DNA of 64,000 nucleotides, from positions 1-64,000 of the IMG/VR virus record IMGVR_UViG_3300025117_000058; one strand, written 5' to 3'. Origin of the DNA: a virus. The notes under the pieces are model-generated. The model was given only the letters and a program-made list of their open reading frames with translations. It was not told the origin of the DNA and did no database searches. A program made the position numbers and the translations under genes. Shown one piece after another: positions 8,549 through 16,861 of the stretch. Every line of letters begins with the position of its first letter. The stretch's first letter is position 1.

Positions 8549-8654
8549 GCCTGCGACAGCAGGCTACATCTTGGAATAACCCACGGCGTTGCAAGTACGT
8601 TTGTTTCGGCGCAACTTCATTACCCCGATAGACAAAACCCACAGCCGATAGGCT
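8549..8654 (+). repeat. Structured 106-nt repeat element, copy 2
   Basis: It starts with the hairpin GCCTGC-GACA-GCAGGC and contains CCCACGGCGTTG and CATTACCCCGATAGACAAAA. It ends in a hairpin AGCC-GATA-GGCT. Length is 106 nt, equal to copies 3 and 4. The terminal stem bases differ from those in copies 3 and 4 (CGCC/GGCG) while pairing is kept. It lies in the 165-bp gap between two genes. Confidence 0.7.
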
Positions 8655-8700
8655 GATTTAGAAGAGATTTAAAAGAATTTTTTTATTAAGGAGAAACGTC

Positions 8701-9015
8701 ATGGGATATAGTTGTGCTAAAGCGGCAGGAGATGTTTTAGATTCTTTGTCGCGGTATAATGCAAATTTAGGAAAAAAGTATCCATCGAATGGTTGGTATT
8801 ACAGGGGAAAAGATTATTTTTATGAAGTTGGAAAAGAAAATTATGATGGAGCGATTACTGGTGGAGTATACGATAGAAAGGGGTATAAAGCTGGAACTTT
8901 TCGTATCGAACCAAACGGATCTGTTTCGAGAGGAGCGGGTGGATTGAAAACAATTCTGAATCTTCTAAAAGAACCATTTATTGAAATATCTGATTGGAGA
9001 AATTGGAAATTATAA
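8701..9015 (+). CDS. Small soluble protein, unknown (phage-type)
   Basis: This 104-residue protein is preceded by AAGGAGAAACGTC. It has an N-terminal helix containing a Cys, then a Gly/Tyr-rich beta-like middle (WYYRGKDYFYEVGKEN). It looks like a small phage protein I have seen without a function. It begins a run of closely spaced small genes. Confidence 0.5.
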   Translation: MGYSCAKAAGDVLDSLSRYNANLGKKYPSNGWYYRGKDYFYEVGKENYDGAITGGVYDRKGYKAGTFRIEPNGSVSRGAGGLKTILNLLKEPFIEISDWRNWKL

Positions 9016-9027
9016 AGGAAAACTAAT

Positions 9028-9159
9028 ATGCCGACAAAATACAAAATATATATTAAATTAGCAACGGTAGGGATTGTAGCATTTTATGCTTGGAGAAAAT
9101 ACGATAGTGTGTCGAGAGCATTATCGAGGATTCCGGTAGCGGGAAAATTGTTTAAGTAA
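9028..9159 (+). CDS. 43-residue membrane protein
   Basis: The product has one hydrophobic segment (LATVGIVAFYAW) and a basic tail ending ALSRIPVAGKLFK. The tail resembles the end of the small membrane protein at 18303 (RLARLPFVGSSFK), suggesting a related role. The start follows AAAGGAAAACTA. Confidence 0.5.
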   Translation: MPTKYKIYIKLATVGIVAFYAWRKYDSVSRALSRIPVAGKLFK

Positions 9160-9164
9160 AAAAA

Positions 9165-9341
9165 ATGAGTGCAGGAATATACAAAAAATTAAAAAATAGT
9201 TTGATAAGCAAAAAGCCTCTTAACGATATTCAATATGCTTATTACATGGGATATATTGATGCGCTATACGATTATGATATTTTAGAGTCGAAACACGCTC
9301 AATACTTATTAGATTTGATTGTAAAAATTAAAAGAAAGTGA
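9165..9341 (+). CDS. 58-residue protein, unknown
   Basis: This short helical, Tyr-rich protein (DIQYAYYMGYIDALYDYDIL) starts five bases after the previous stop. No family recognised. It is included because it sits in phase with the packed gene string and has coding-like composition. Confidence 0.45.
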   Translation: MSAGIYKKLKNSLISKKPLNDIQYAYYMGYIDALYDYDILESKHAQYLLDLIVKIKRK

Positions 9342-9355
9342 AAAGGAGGCGTAAC

Positions 9356-9661
9356 ATGCCGGTCGAAAAAGATGAAAATCCATTAGATGATGTAGTTGAT
9401 TTGAAAGAAGATGGTCAAGATGCTGGAAAGAGTCTAATGTTCGTTGCGGTAGTGAGACATTTAATATCTCCGTTTCTTGTCGTGTTTTTCTGTTTCTTTT
9501 ATGCTGCACTTGCCTTCGGAGGATTGTATTTGGCTTATTTGGGAAAGTTAGACATTAAAGATACTTTCATTCTTATCTTAACTTTTGCGTCGAACACATT
9601 GACCATGATGGTGAGTTATAGATTTGCTAAGGGGTCTGCGATAGATAAGAGCAAGCCGTAA
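9356..9661 (+). CDS. Two-TM holin-like membrane protein
   Basis: This ~101-residue protein starts at the ATG at 9356 behind AAGGAGG. An acidic N-terminal segment (~30 residues) is followed by two hydrophobic spans (FLVVFFCFFYAALAF and FILILTFASNTLTMMV) and a basic C terminus. The size and layout fit a class II holin, and wall-active genes follow a few kb downstream. Holin function is inferred from topology and position. Confidence 0.5.
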   Translation: MPVEKDENPLDDVVDLKEDGQDAGKSLMFVAVVRHLISPFLVVFFCFFYAALAFGGLYLAYLGKLDIKDTFILILTFASNTLTMMVSYRFAKGSAIDKSKP

Positions 9662-9687
9662 AAAAATAAAATATTAAAATAATTAAT

Positions 9688-9715
9688 TTGACAAATTAAG
9701 TATATCGAGTATACT
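9688..9715 (+). promoter_or_regulatory. Sigma70-type promoter for HTH/AbiE operon
   Basis: TTGACA at 9688-9693 and TATACT at 9710-9715 are separated by 16 bp. Both boxes are near consensus. The start would lie ~40 bp before the HTH gene at 9763. This gives the toxin-antitoxin block its own transcription, independent of the long upstream string. Confidence 0.75.
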
Positions 9716-9762
9716 ATGTCCATTAATTCTATTATCTTGGTTGACTCAATTAAAGGCATGAT

Positions 9763-9963
9763 ATGCTTGAAAACTCTAAAGGAACAAAATATTATACTCC
9801 AAAGGAAATTGCAGAAATGCTTAACATAAGCGATAGGACTGTGTATGCTTGGATAAATGCTAGAAAAGTTAAGGCGGTACGTTACAGAGAGCGAAGAATG
9901 TTAATAAGCGAAATTGAATTAAATAAATATTTATCTAAACATTGGGGAACTATAGAGGAATAA
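9763..9963 (+). CDS. Excisionase/MerR-type HTH DNA-binding protein
   Basis: This 66-residue protein contains the HTH_17 pattern YYTPKEIAEMLNISDRTVYAW followed in the family by a basic wing (here VRYRERRMLI). Such proteins act as small repressors or excisionases. Its own promoter lies just upstream and an AbiE-type pair follows, so it is probably the local regulator. A role as excisionase for the recombinase at 22 kb is a less likely alternative. A 20-codon frame (9968-10030) with no recognisable content lies between it and the toxin gene. Confidence 0.75.
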   Translation: MLENSKGTKYYTPKEIAEMLNISDRTVYAWINARKVKAVRYRERRMLISEIELNKYLSKHWGTIEE

Positions 9964-10063
9964 TAAAATGAGTATAAGTAAAGTTGAAGAAATGGTAGAA
10001 ACATATATGGTAAGAATGGTTCTAGCATAGTGTATCGCTACTTATCAAATCAAGATTAGTATT

Positions 10064-10723
10064 ATGGATCGAAAATTAGCAGAATTTTTATCTAAAAAAT
10101 TCAAAATTGATATTTCTCAAATAGTAAGAGAGTTTTGGGAAATGGTAATATTGTATGAAATATCAAAATCTTCTGTAGGTAAGTGGTTGATATTCAAGGG
10201 TGGCACAGCGTTAAGACTTTCTTATAATTCTCCAAGATTTTCGGAGGATTTAGATTTTTCTTTAATACGAGACAAATTAAATATTAACCAATTTAAGAAA
10301 TTGTTGGTAGATATAATTAATGAATATCCAAATGTTTCAATTGATGATTTTTGTGAAAAATATAATACATACTTTGGGGAATTAAAAATAATTGATAATA
10401 TTTTGCCATATCCATTTAGGCTAAAAATAGAAATATCAAAGAGAAAGATCAGTAGCTATGCTTACGAACCAAGATTTATTGTATCGGACGCAGTACCGGC
10501 AAGATTTATAATGAATGTTTTCACAGTAGATCAAATATATAAAGATAAAGAGGATTGTATCAAAACAAGAGCAAAACCGAGAGACTATTTCGATCTGTGG
10601 TATATTTCTCAAATAATTGGATTACCATATAAATTTAAAAGTAAAATTAACAAGATAGAAATAGTCAGAGAAATGAGAAAATATTTGCCTAGAAATTTGT
10701 ACCAAGTAATAGATTTATTGTAA
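10064..10723 (+). CDS. AbiEii-type nucleotidyltransferase toxin
   Basis: This 219-residue protein shows the nucleotidyltransferase signature of the AbiEii/AbiGii toxin family: FKGGTALRL, then FSEDLDFSL, where the two Asp residues bind metal. A second conserved patch, KPRDYFDLW, is also typical. AbiEii toxins of type IV systems add nucleotides to tRNA or other acceptors and block growth during phage attack. It is followed 2 bp later by an AbiEi-like gene. It is somewhat shorter than many AbiEii proteins but keeps the catalytic motifs. Confidence 0.85.
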   Translation: MDRKLAEFLSKKFKIDISQIVREFWEMVILYEISKSSVGKWLIFKGGTALRLSYNSPRFSEDLDFSLIRDKLNINQFKKLLVDIINEYPNVSIDDFCEKYNTYFGELKIIDNILPYPFRLKIEISKRKISSYAYEPRFIVSDAVPARFIMNVFTVDQIYKDKEDCIKTRAKPRDYFDLWYISQIIGLPYKFKSKINKIEIVREMRKYLPRNLYQVIDLL

Positions 10724-10725
10724 AA

Positions 10726-11292
10726 ATGAATATAAAAGAATTGATAAAAATATTCAAGAGCATGGATAAGTCTTTTTATACGAAAAGGGATTTGGAGATA
10801 ATTACTAAGTTATCGGAAAAAAGATTAAAATTATTAATTGATGAACTTTTGAATCTTGGTATTATCGAAAAAGTTGCAAAAGATGTTTACGTGGTGTTTT
10901 ATTCTTATTATCAAATAGAGGAAATTGCGTCTACTTTATATTTACCTAATTATTTATCTTTTGAATCAGTATTGGCAAGATATGACGTATTGAATCAGAT
11001 ACCTTACATAATAACATTTGCTACTATCAAACAATCGAAAAATATTGTAGTTGCGAAAAGACAAATAGAGTTTATACAAATTCCGAAAGATTTGTTTTGG
11101 GGATATGTGGTGTCGGGAAACATTTATGTGGCAGAACCAGAAAAGGCTTTTCTCGATTTGGTTTATATCGCATCAATCAAAAATTATCAAATAGATATGG
11201 ATGAAATAAATTTAAAAAGATTATCGAAAAAGATTTTATTGGAATATTCAAAAAGATTTCCAATAAAAATACAGAAAATACTTGCGGCGTAA
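10726..11292 (+). CDS. AbiEi-like antitoxin / winged-helix regulator
   Basis: This 188-residue protein has an N-terminal winged-helix-like domain (FYTKRDLEIITKLSEKRL, then LLNLGIIEKV). The C-terminal domain includes AEPEKAFLDLVYIA, characteristic of AbiEi antitoxins. In type IV systems it represses the operon and counteracts the toxin without stable binding. Here the order is toxin then antitoxin, the reverse of the classical abiEi-abiEii order. Start is 2 bp after the toxin stop. Confidence 0.75.
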   Translation: MNIKELIKIFKSMDKSFYTKRDLEIITKLSEKRLKLLIDELLNLGIIEKVAKDVYVVFYSYYQIEEIASTLYLPNYLSFESVLARYDVLNQIPYIITFATIKQSKNIVVAKRQIEFIQIPKDLFWGYVVSGNIYVAEPEKAFLDLVYIASIKNYQIDMDEINLKRLSKKILLEYSKRFPIKIQKILAA

Positions 11293-11314
11293 ATATATTT
11301 AAAAGGAATTTAAT

Positions 11315-11866
11315 ATGAAATCAAAAAAAAGAAATAGGGGAATTGGCTGTGATGTTGAGCTTGGCGGCATCGGTACGAATCTAAAATCGGTATCAACAAT
11401 AATGACGATAGGCGGTGTTGGTTATCTTGTCTATAAATTCAAATTATTCAAAGGATTGAAATGGCTTACCGATGCGTTTAAGGATTTAGTTGCTGCGCCC
11501 AAAACCATAGCGGTGTTCGAGGATGAGCAACTAAATGTTCGTGGTTCTCAAATCGAGAAAATGTTCAATATTTTGAGACAAAAAGCGGATAATTTTACGA
11601 GTCAGTACGGATCATTATATGGTGAGTGGTTGAAATTGAAAAGCGAGATAAAGACAGGGGTGGAAGGTTACGGTAAGACTTTTTACGAAAGCGGGAAAAT
11701 GCAATATTTTGGATTAAAATCATCTAAAGAAAAAATGACCGACAGATTGGATTCGCTACGAACTAAAATTTTAACTGAGGTTAGAAATTTGCAAAATAAA
11801 AAAGGATTTAAAATTTCTGGAAATTGGACTATCGTTAATGGTTTGGGCTGTTTTCCGTTTTGTTAA
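11315..11866 (+). CDS. Single-TM protein with coiled-coil region, unknown
   Basis: This 183-residue protein has one hydrophobic segment (VSTIMTIGGVGYLVYKF) near residues 25-45, then a long helical domain and a C terminus ending CFPFC. The start follows AAAGGAATTT. Glycine-rich N-terminal DVELGGIGTN recalls the start of the small protein at 19222. Possibly a virion membrane or envelope-associated protein; no family recognised. Confidence 0.5.
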   Translation: MKSKKRNRGIGCDVELGGIGTNLKSVSTIMTIGGVGYLVYKFKLFKGLKWLTDAFKDLVAAPKTIAVFEDEQLNVRGSQIEKMFNILRQKADNFTSQYGSLYGEWLKLKSEIKTGVEGYGKTFYESGKMQYFGLKSSKEKMTDRLDSLRTKILTEVRNLQNKKGFKISGNWTIVNGLGCFPFC

Positions 11867-11889
11867 ACAAATAAATAGGAGTAAAAACA

Positions 11890-12162
11890 ATGGAAAGAAT
11901 TACAGATAAAATTTTAAACAATTTAGCTGATCGTATTAATGAGGTTACTAAGAATCCAATAACGTCTTATACTAAATATAAAAATGGTAAAATGAAATCA
12001 AATGTTGGTAATTATTATATTGATTGGGCGTATGGCGGGGTAGCTTTGTATCAAATGACGAATGAAGTAGGTGGGGTAGCTGATGTTTTCGGTTCTGGAT
12101 ATACGACAAAACGTGATTTGTATAATAGGTTGAGAGCGTTCTTGGAAGGGATGAGAGCTTAA
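11890..12162 (+). CDS. Conserved small phage protein
   Basis: This 90-residue protein carries NLADRINEVT at the N terminus and AYGGVALYQMTNEVGGV in the centre. I recognise this as a widespread small phage family without a known function. The start has an AATAGGAGT site. Confidence 0.6.
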   Translation: MERITDKILNNLADRINEVTKNPITSYTKYKNGKMKSNVGNYYIDWAYGGVALYQMTNEVGGVADVFGSGYTTKRDLYNRLRAFLEGMRA

Positions 12163-12176
12163 TAAAAAGTAAAAAA

Positions 12177-12704
12177 ATGGAAATCATATCAAAACTAAAA
12201 AACTGGTTAATAGTATTGCCGATGATCCCTGTTGCTATCGGTGGAGTGGCTAAAGGGGTAGACATATTAAAATACGACATTGTTGGACTCCCGAAAAACT
12301 CCGAAGAGAAATATATCCAGCACATGATAAGGAGTCATTTCGTTGAGGGAGAAAATTCAAAATCCACAACGATTGAAATGGAAAACGGAAACAAAGTAAT
12401 TATACAGGTGTTTAAGGATGGGTGTGTTACGATGAAACGAGTATCGAAGGATGGATTGGCGAGTGGATTAAAGATAATTCCTGAACCGGAACGAGAAGAT
12501 AATTTGAGTCGAAATGAGGGAAACATTGCTTATGCCGGTATGCCCAGAGTTGATTTAGGAGTGCATAAGAATGATCCTAATTTCAAAGAACATATCAAAA
12601 GTAATGAGATTGTAAGGGTTTATAACGATGGTTGTGTGTTAATTGGAAGATTGAGTAAGCTCGGAAATATCGACAGGTGGGAATGGGTGAAATATCAGCA
12701 TTAA
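12177..12704 (+). CDS. Membrane-anchored protein with internal repeat
   Basis: This 175-residue protein has an N-terminal hydrophobic anchor (WLIVLPMIPVAIGGVA). Two copies of a short module follow: VFKDGCVTMKRVSKDG and VYNDGCVLIGRLSKLG, about 80 residues apart. Each is probably a beta hairpin with a conserved Cys. It ends one base before the 3D-domain hydrolase gene, so it probably acts at the same place in the envelope. No family recognised. Confidence 0.5.
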   Translation: MEIISKLKNWLIVLPMIPVAIGGVAKGVDILKYDIVGLPKNSEEKYIQHMIRSHFVEGENSKSTTIEMENGNKVIIQVFKDGCVTMKRVSKDGLASGLKIIPEPEREDNLSRNEGNIAYAGMPRVDLGVHKNDPNFKEHIKSNEIVRVYNDGCVLIGRLSKLGNIDRWEWVKYQH

Positions 12705-12705
12705 C

Positions 12706-13089
12706 ATGAAATACAAACTATTATCAATTCTTATCGGTTCGATAGGCTTGATTTTAATTTCAAGATATGTCTATGGTTCGGATAAATATCTTGGAGTTTT
12801 TGAGATAACCGGATATTGTAATGATGAGAAATGTACGGGCAAAAGTTTTGGTGATAAAGGATATGGGATTACGAAATCAGGTGAAGTGGCAAAATGGGGA
12901 ACGGTGGCGGTCGATCCGAAAGTAATTCCACTCGGTACTAAATTAAAAATAAGTGGATTTCGTACAATATTCACGGCTACCGATATAGGCGGGGCGATAA
13001 AAAAGAATAAAATTGATATATGGTTTCCGGCGCACCAAGATGCGCTGAACTGGGGAAGGCAAAAAAAAAAGGTTTGGATAGTTAAATAA
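12706..13089 (+). CDS. Exported 3D-domain cell-wall hydrolase
   Basis: This 127-residue protein has an N-terminal signal/anchor (LLSILIGSIGLILISRYVYG). A 3D domain follows, named for three Asp residues: AVDPKVIPLGTKLKI, then TATDIGGAIK, then NKIDIWF. HQDALNWGR near the end is also typical. The fold is shared with the MltA C-terminal domain and RlpA-like lytic transglycosylases, so it probably cuts peptidoglycan during entry or lysis. It follows a membrane-anchored gene and precedes other envelope genes. Confidence 0.85.
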   Translation: MKYKLLSILIGSIGLILISRYVYGSDKYLGVFEITGYCNDEKCTGKSFGDKGYGITKSGEVAKWGTVAVDPKVIPLGTKLKISGFRTIFTATDIGGAIKKNKIDIWFPAHQDALNWGRQKKKVWIVK

Positions 13090-13093
13090 TAAG

Positions 13094-13309
13094 ATGAAAA
13101 GCCAATACGCTGAAACTTTTATGAAATCGTGGTCAACTAAAGAATTGCAAAGATATTTACGCATGTTTTATAAAACTTTAGAAAACGCTGATAATTACGA
13201 ACAAGAAGAAAGAATAGACAGGTTAATACATGTGATTAAAGTAATATTGGAAAAACGAGGCATTTATGTCAGGGAAAAAACTACATTTACTTTTGTGAAA
13301 ATTAAATAA
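13094..13309 (+). CDS. 71-residue helical protein, unknown
   Basis: This short, strongly charged helical protein contains KSWSTKELQRYLRMFYKTLENADNYEQEER-like alternation of basic and acidic residues. No family recognised. It starts 4 bp after the 3D-domain gene. Confidence 0.5.
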   Translation: MKSQYAETFMKSWSTKELQRYLRMFYKTLENADNYEQEERIDRLIHVIKVILEKRGIYVREKTTFTFVKIK

Positions 13310-13321
13310 GAGGTTGAAATT

Positions 13322-13609
13322 ATGGCTAAAAAAATAAAATTTAAAGCTCCTTATATTGTTCATACATGGCTTGAACGAGACAGACAGAATATTTGGGTTG
13401 AAGATGCTAAGGGTAGAGAAGTTGCGGAATGGTGGGACGAAGAATTCAAACAAATGGTAGACGATGGATTTTTTAAATTTACTGGAAGCAGGGGACGCAT
13501 AGGTGAATCAGTAATTAATTATCTTGTCGAGATGAGAATTATAAAAGCGGAACAAATGTCTGATGGATTTAAAAAAGTATGGGTATTGCCGGAATTTACG
13601 GAAGAATAA
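13322..13609 (+). CDS. Small conserved-looking protein, unknown
   Basis: This 95-residue protein is rich in aromatic and acidic residues (EVAEWWDEEFKQMVDDGFF). It looks like a winged-helix-sized soluble protein. I recognise the general type from phage lysis and morphogenesis neighbourhoods but not a function. Confidence 0.5.
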   Translation: MAKKIKFKAPYIVHTWLERDRQNIWVEDAKGREVAEWWDEEFKQMVDDGFFKFTGSRGRIGESVINYLVEMRIIKAEQMSDGFKKVWVLPEFTEE

Positions 13610-13621
13610 AGGAAAACAATT

Positions 13622-14140
13622 ATGGATAAAAAATTACCAAAAGAAGTAACAACACAGACACAGACTACTACCGATGATATTGAAGGTTTGCTCGAATTAA
13701 TCAAAGACAAACTTATCAAGCTTAAGAATAAATTAGGTTTTGATAATATTGTCAGTGAATATAATCGGTACATGCAATTGAAAGAACAGACCGTTAAGAA
13801 TAAAACGAAATTGAGCATGGATGATGATCTTGGTGGTGCTATGCTTGGAGAAGTCGAATCGTTACTGGGCAGGTTGGAAGATTTTGAATTGATGAGTCCC
13901 GAAGAAGTAAAACAAGTCAAGAAATATGAGAATCCTATCAGTATTTTAGGTAGACAATTTAGGTTAGAAGGTTATAAGGGATATTTTAAAGTTGGTATTT
14001 ATATCGCTGCTGGTTGGGTCGGATATAAATATTTGATCAGTCCTTATTTCTTCCCTCTGGCTAAAAAGATATTAACGACTAAAGTTAAGAAGTCGAGAAG
14101 TTACGATACTTTGAAGGATGCGGATTATAATATAATTTGA
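13622..14140 (+). CDS. Coiled-coil protein with C-terminal membrane segment
   Basis: The 172-residue protein has a charged helical N-terminal two thirds, then a hydrophobic span (VGIYIAAGWVGYKYLI) and a basic C terminus. The start follows AAAGGAAAACAATT. It belongs to the set of single-TM proteins in this region (9028, 11315, 18303, 19222), which may form an envelope-associated complex. Function unknown. Confidence 0.5.
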   Translation: MDKKLPKEVTTQTQTTTDDIEGLLELIKDKLIKLKNKLGFDNIVSEYNRYMQLKEQTVKNKTKLSMDDDLGGAMLGEVESLLGRLEDFELMSPEEVKQVKKYENPISILGRQFRLEGYKGYFKVGIYIAAGWVGYKYLISPYFFPLAKKILTTKVKKSRSYDTLKDADYNII

Positions 14141-14152
14141 TGAAATAAAGAT

Positions 14153-14761
14153 ATGTTAATCAAGAAAAGATACAACGAAATCAGAGAACAGATACAGCAA
14201 GGGGACGTGATAGCCTTTAGCGGTAAGGGTCACGTGTCTGAGTTGATTAAATTATTTACCTTGTCTTCCGTTTCTCATGTAGCGGTAGTGATGAAATCGA
14301 AACATATATTAGGCGATGGAACTGTTACGATTGTAAACGATATTATAGAATCAACAACACTGGATGGGTTTGCCGGTGTTGTTGTGAATAGACTAAGTAA
14401 GAGATTGAAAGATTATAGCGGTGAATGTTGGTGGTTGCCTCTCAGCGATGAGACACGAAACAAGATGGATTTTGACGTGTTTTATTCGTGGTTAAAGAAT
14501 CAGAAAAGAAAGTTATACGATTCGTGGCAGGCCATTGGTTCTGGATTTGATTTCATACTTGATAATAAAGAAGATTTTAACAAGTTTTTTTGTTCCGAAT
14601 TGGTGGCGGCTGCACTGGAAAAATCAGGTGCAATACCGGATACGAATTGTTCTGAAATTACTCCGGCTGAATTATGTCGATGGAATATTTATCAAAATAA
14701 TTATTATCAGTTAAGCGGTGAATTTAAAGAGATAAAAAGATTTAATGGAGATAAAATATGA
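14153..14761 (+). CDS. Permuted NlpC/P60 (YiiX/papain-like) hydrolase
   Basis: This 202-residue protein begins with a QQGDVIAFSGKGHVSELI segment and SVSHVAVV, which supplies the catalytic His. The catalytic Cys comes later in FFCSELVAAALEKSG. This His-before-Cys order marks the permuted NlpC/P60 (YiiX-like) family of amidases and peptidases that act on peptidoglycan peptides or lipids. It overlaps the next gene by 4 bp. Two wall-active enzymes within 2 kb support a lysis or entry module. Confidence 0.75.
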   Translation: MLIKKRYNEIREQIQQGDVIAFSGKGHVSELIKLFTLSSVSHVAVVMKSKHILGDGTVTIVNDIIESTTLDGFAGVVVNRLSKRLKDYSGECWWLPLSDETRNKMDFDVFYSWLKNQKRKLYDSWQAIGSGFDFILDNKEDFNKFFCSELVAAALEKSGAIPDTNCSEITPAELCRWNIYQNNYYQLSGEFKEIKRFNGDKI

Positions 14762-15174
14762 AAATTAAATATTATAAGAATAAATATGCTTACAGATTTG
14801 GAGATAAAAACGGAAATATAATTCCATTGTATTCAATACCGTATCCGAACAATGACGATTTTTCACAGTATATAAAAACAGAAAAAGAATTTTTTTCGGA
14901 ATATCCCCATCTTAAATATTCTACAGAATTAACAACCGAAATCACATTCCTCTTATCGCTTGGATCGAGATTTGGTAGAAGCGATAAAGAGTCCTGGATA
15001 GACAGCGAAAATATATTAGTATTGAGAAGCCTTCCATTGCGTAGACATATAAAAGATGCAGAGAATTTTGCTATCGCAATAGAGCATTTTTTAGCTAATA
15101 ATTTATTGGAAAGTTATCAAAATACAAAGCATTTGTTTGATAAATACACTTATTTTAAAAAAAATAATTTTTAG
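14758..15174 (+). CDS. Hypothetical protein
   Basis: This 138-residue protein is Tyr/Asn/Lys-rich, starts inside the previous stop codon (ATGA) and so is co-translated with the NlpC/P60-like gene. The C terminus is helical. No motif or family recognised. Confidence 0.5.
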   Translation: MKIKYYKNKYAYRFGDKNGNIIPLYSIPYPNNDDFSQYIKTEKEFFSEYPHLKYSTELTTEITFLLSLGSRFGRSDKESWIDSENILVLRSLPLRRHIKDAENFAIAIEHFLANNLLESYQNTKHLFDKYTYFKKNNF

Positions 15175-15188
15175 ATTAAAATATCATA

Positions 15189-16679
15189 ATGTCTAACCCC
15201 TTCGGAAAGGGTAATCCAAGCATAAATTTTAGAACGGAACAGAAAGAGAACAATGCTGGTATCTCTGAAGATTTCAGTGCTGACGGGCGAAAATACAATC
15301 AAAAAGGTATTGCCTGGACAAACAATAAAGCGTTATATGAAGGTGGTGACGGATTTTATTGCAGAATGTGTGGGGGTATTTATTCGTATCGAATCTTTTT
15401 CAATACGGACGAAAATTCAACTGAGTCGGTGCTAGATAAATTTCCTATCAACGATAGATCGAAACAAGACATAATCAAGCTTATAAAAGAAACACTTGAA
15501 GAAATAAATGCTTACAAAATAGGGAATCCGATATTACAATTTAAGCTTGATGCTTCCGTAAATTATGACAGGCAAATTAAAGTACCAAATGGCGATATTT
15601 GCGGAACATTATATTTTAGTGCGCCTGAGTTGAGAGGGAGTATTCTATGTAATTACCAGAATCGAGACGGTTCTACGGCGGGCAGCACCGGATATAAAAA
15701 CAATTGGTTCTTTATTTTCTTATCAATCGCTGATAGTTATGTAAAGGACGATGCAAAGTTTAAATACACACTAAAACACGAATTATTACATAATTTTGGA
15801 TTGGATCATGAGTATCCGGCATACAGTACAGAATATAGAAAGGAAAGAAAAGACGATGTTGGATATAGTTTTTATAATGAGCAAATTAACTATTCAAAAT
15901 TAGCTCCACAGTTTAAGACATTAGATTTGGATAAAGATAAATTGTGCTGGCTCGATACAATATACAATACGAATCGAGTCGAATCGGAAGCAAATATTGG
16001 TTGGACGTGGAAAATAAAAGGACAGATAAGTAATTTACCGATAAACTATAATGAAGAATTTGACTATAAGAGTGGGCATTGTGAGGCGTTGCTTATCAAC
16101 CTCGATTCGATGGAATATGAGTATAGAATGCCGATAGACTACACGGGATATTTTGAGTTTAGATTAAGAATCGCTTCGGATAGTTTGAAAAGATATGGGT
16201 TGTTGATGGTTAGTTCTCACTGGAACTGGAAAAGAATGGTTGAATATGAAAACGAGAAACATGACAAATTTGAACCTGGTAATTTCTGGACAGATAGTAG
16301 GGAAAGTTGGAACAAGGGATTTCTCTATTATTTTTTTGATGATAAATCTATTCAATGGGTCGCTGATAAGGCTCTAGGCAGTGAATCAAAAGGAACTGTA
16401 CCATCGTTCGATAATGATGTGTGGTCGTTTCGGTATGAAATATTTGGTAAAGATAGTGGGATAATTTCGTTTGTTTATGTTCATGCAAATAAAAAAGCTG
16501 ACTCGTTACAAGATTTGGAAGATAAAACTGGAATTAAAAATATCTATGCTTATTTTATAGATATTGGTGAAAAATATAGTGTTGCATCGTTTATGAAGAA
16601 ATATGTATCGGGAAATAAGTTGAAGAAGTTGGGAAAAGGATCAGATTTCAAATGCGCTAAATTTAAGAATAAAAAGTAA
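15189..16679 (+). CDS. Metzincin-type zinc metalloprotease
   Basis: This 496-residue protein contains HELLHNFGLDH at residues 197-207. It fits the metzincin consensus HExxHxxGxxH exactly: three His ligate zinc and Glu198 is the catalytic base. A Met-turn is not obvious by eye. No signal peptide is seen. The C-terminal ~280 residues are a beta-rich, Trp/Tyr-rich region that may bind a surface target. Metzincins in phages are uncommon. Possible roles are degradation of host surface proteins or maturation of virion proteins. The downstream gene starts on its stop codon. Confidence 0.75.
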   Translation: MSNPFGKGNPSINFRTEQKENNAGISEDFSADGRKYNQKGIAWTNNKALYEGGDGFYCRMCGGIYSYRIFFNTDENSTESVLDKFPINDRSKQDIIKLIKETLEEINAYKIGNPILQFKLDASVNYDRQIKVPNGDICGTLYFSAPELRGSILCNYQNRDGSTAGSTGYKNNWFFIFLSIADSYVKDDAKFKYTLKHELLHNFGLDHEYPAYSTEYRKERKDDVGYSFYNEQINYSKLAPQFKTLDLDKDKLCWLDTIYNTNRVESEANIGWTWKIKGQISNLPINYNEEFDYKSGHCEALLINLDSMEYEYRMPIDYTGYFEFRLRIASDSLKRYGLLMVSSHWNWKRMVEYENEKHDKFEPGNFWTDSRESWNKGFLYYFFDDKSIQWVADKALGSESKGTVPSFDNDVWSFRYEIFGKDSGIISFVYVHANKKADSLQDLEDKTGIKNIYAYFIDIGEKYSVASFMKKYVSGNKLKKLGKGSDFKCAKFKNKK

Positions 16680-16861
16680 TGAAAATTATAAACGAACAAT
16701 ACAAAAACAGATGTTTGTATGAAGGGTTTCGTACCGAATATCCTGGTCTTTTCGAGATTATATCATTAGAATACGAAGAAGATGGTTCTGTAATTATTAG
16801 AATTAAATCAGAATTATTGCGTGTGCCACGCATTAAATTTACAGCTTTGAAAAGTGTATAG
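16679..16861 (+). CDS. 60-residue protein, unknown
   Basis: This short mixed alpha/beta protein starts in the stop codon of the protease gene and runs into the next gene by 8 bp. No family recognised. Confidence 0.45.
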   Translation: MKIINEQYKNRCLYEGFRTEYPGLFEIISLEYEEDGSVIIRIKSELLRVPRIKFTALKSV

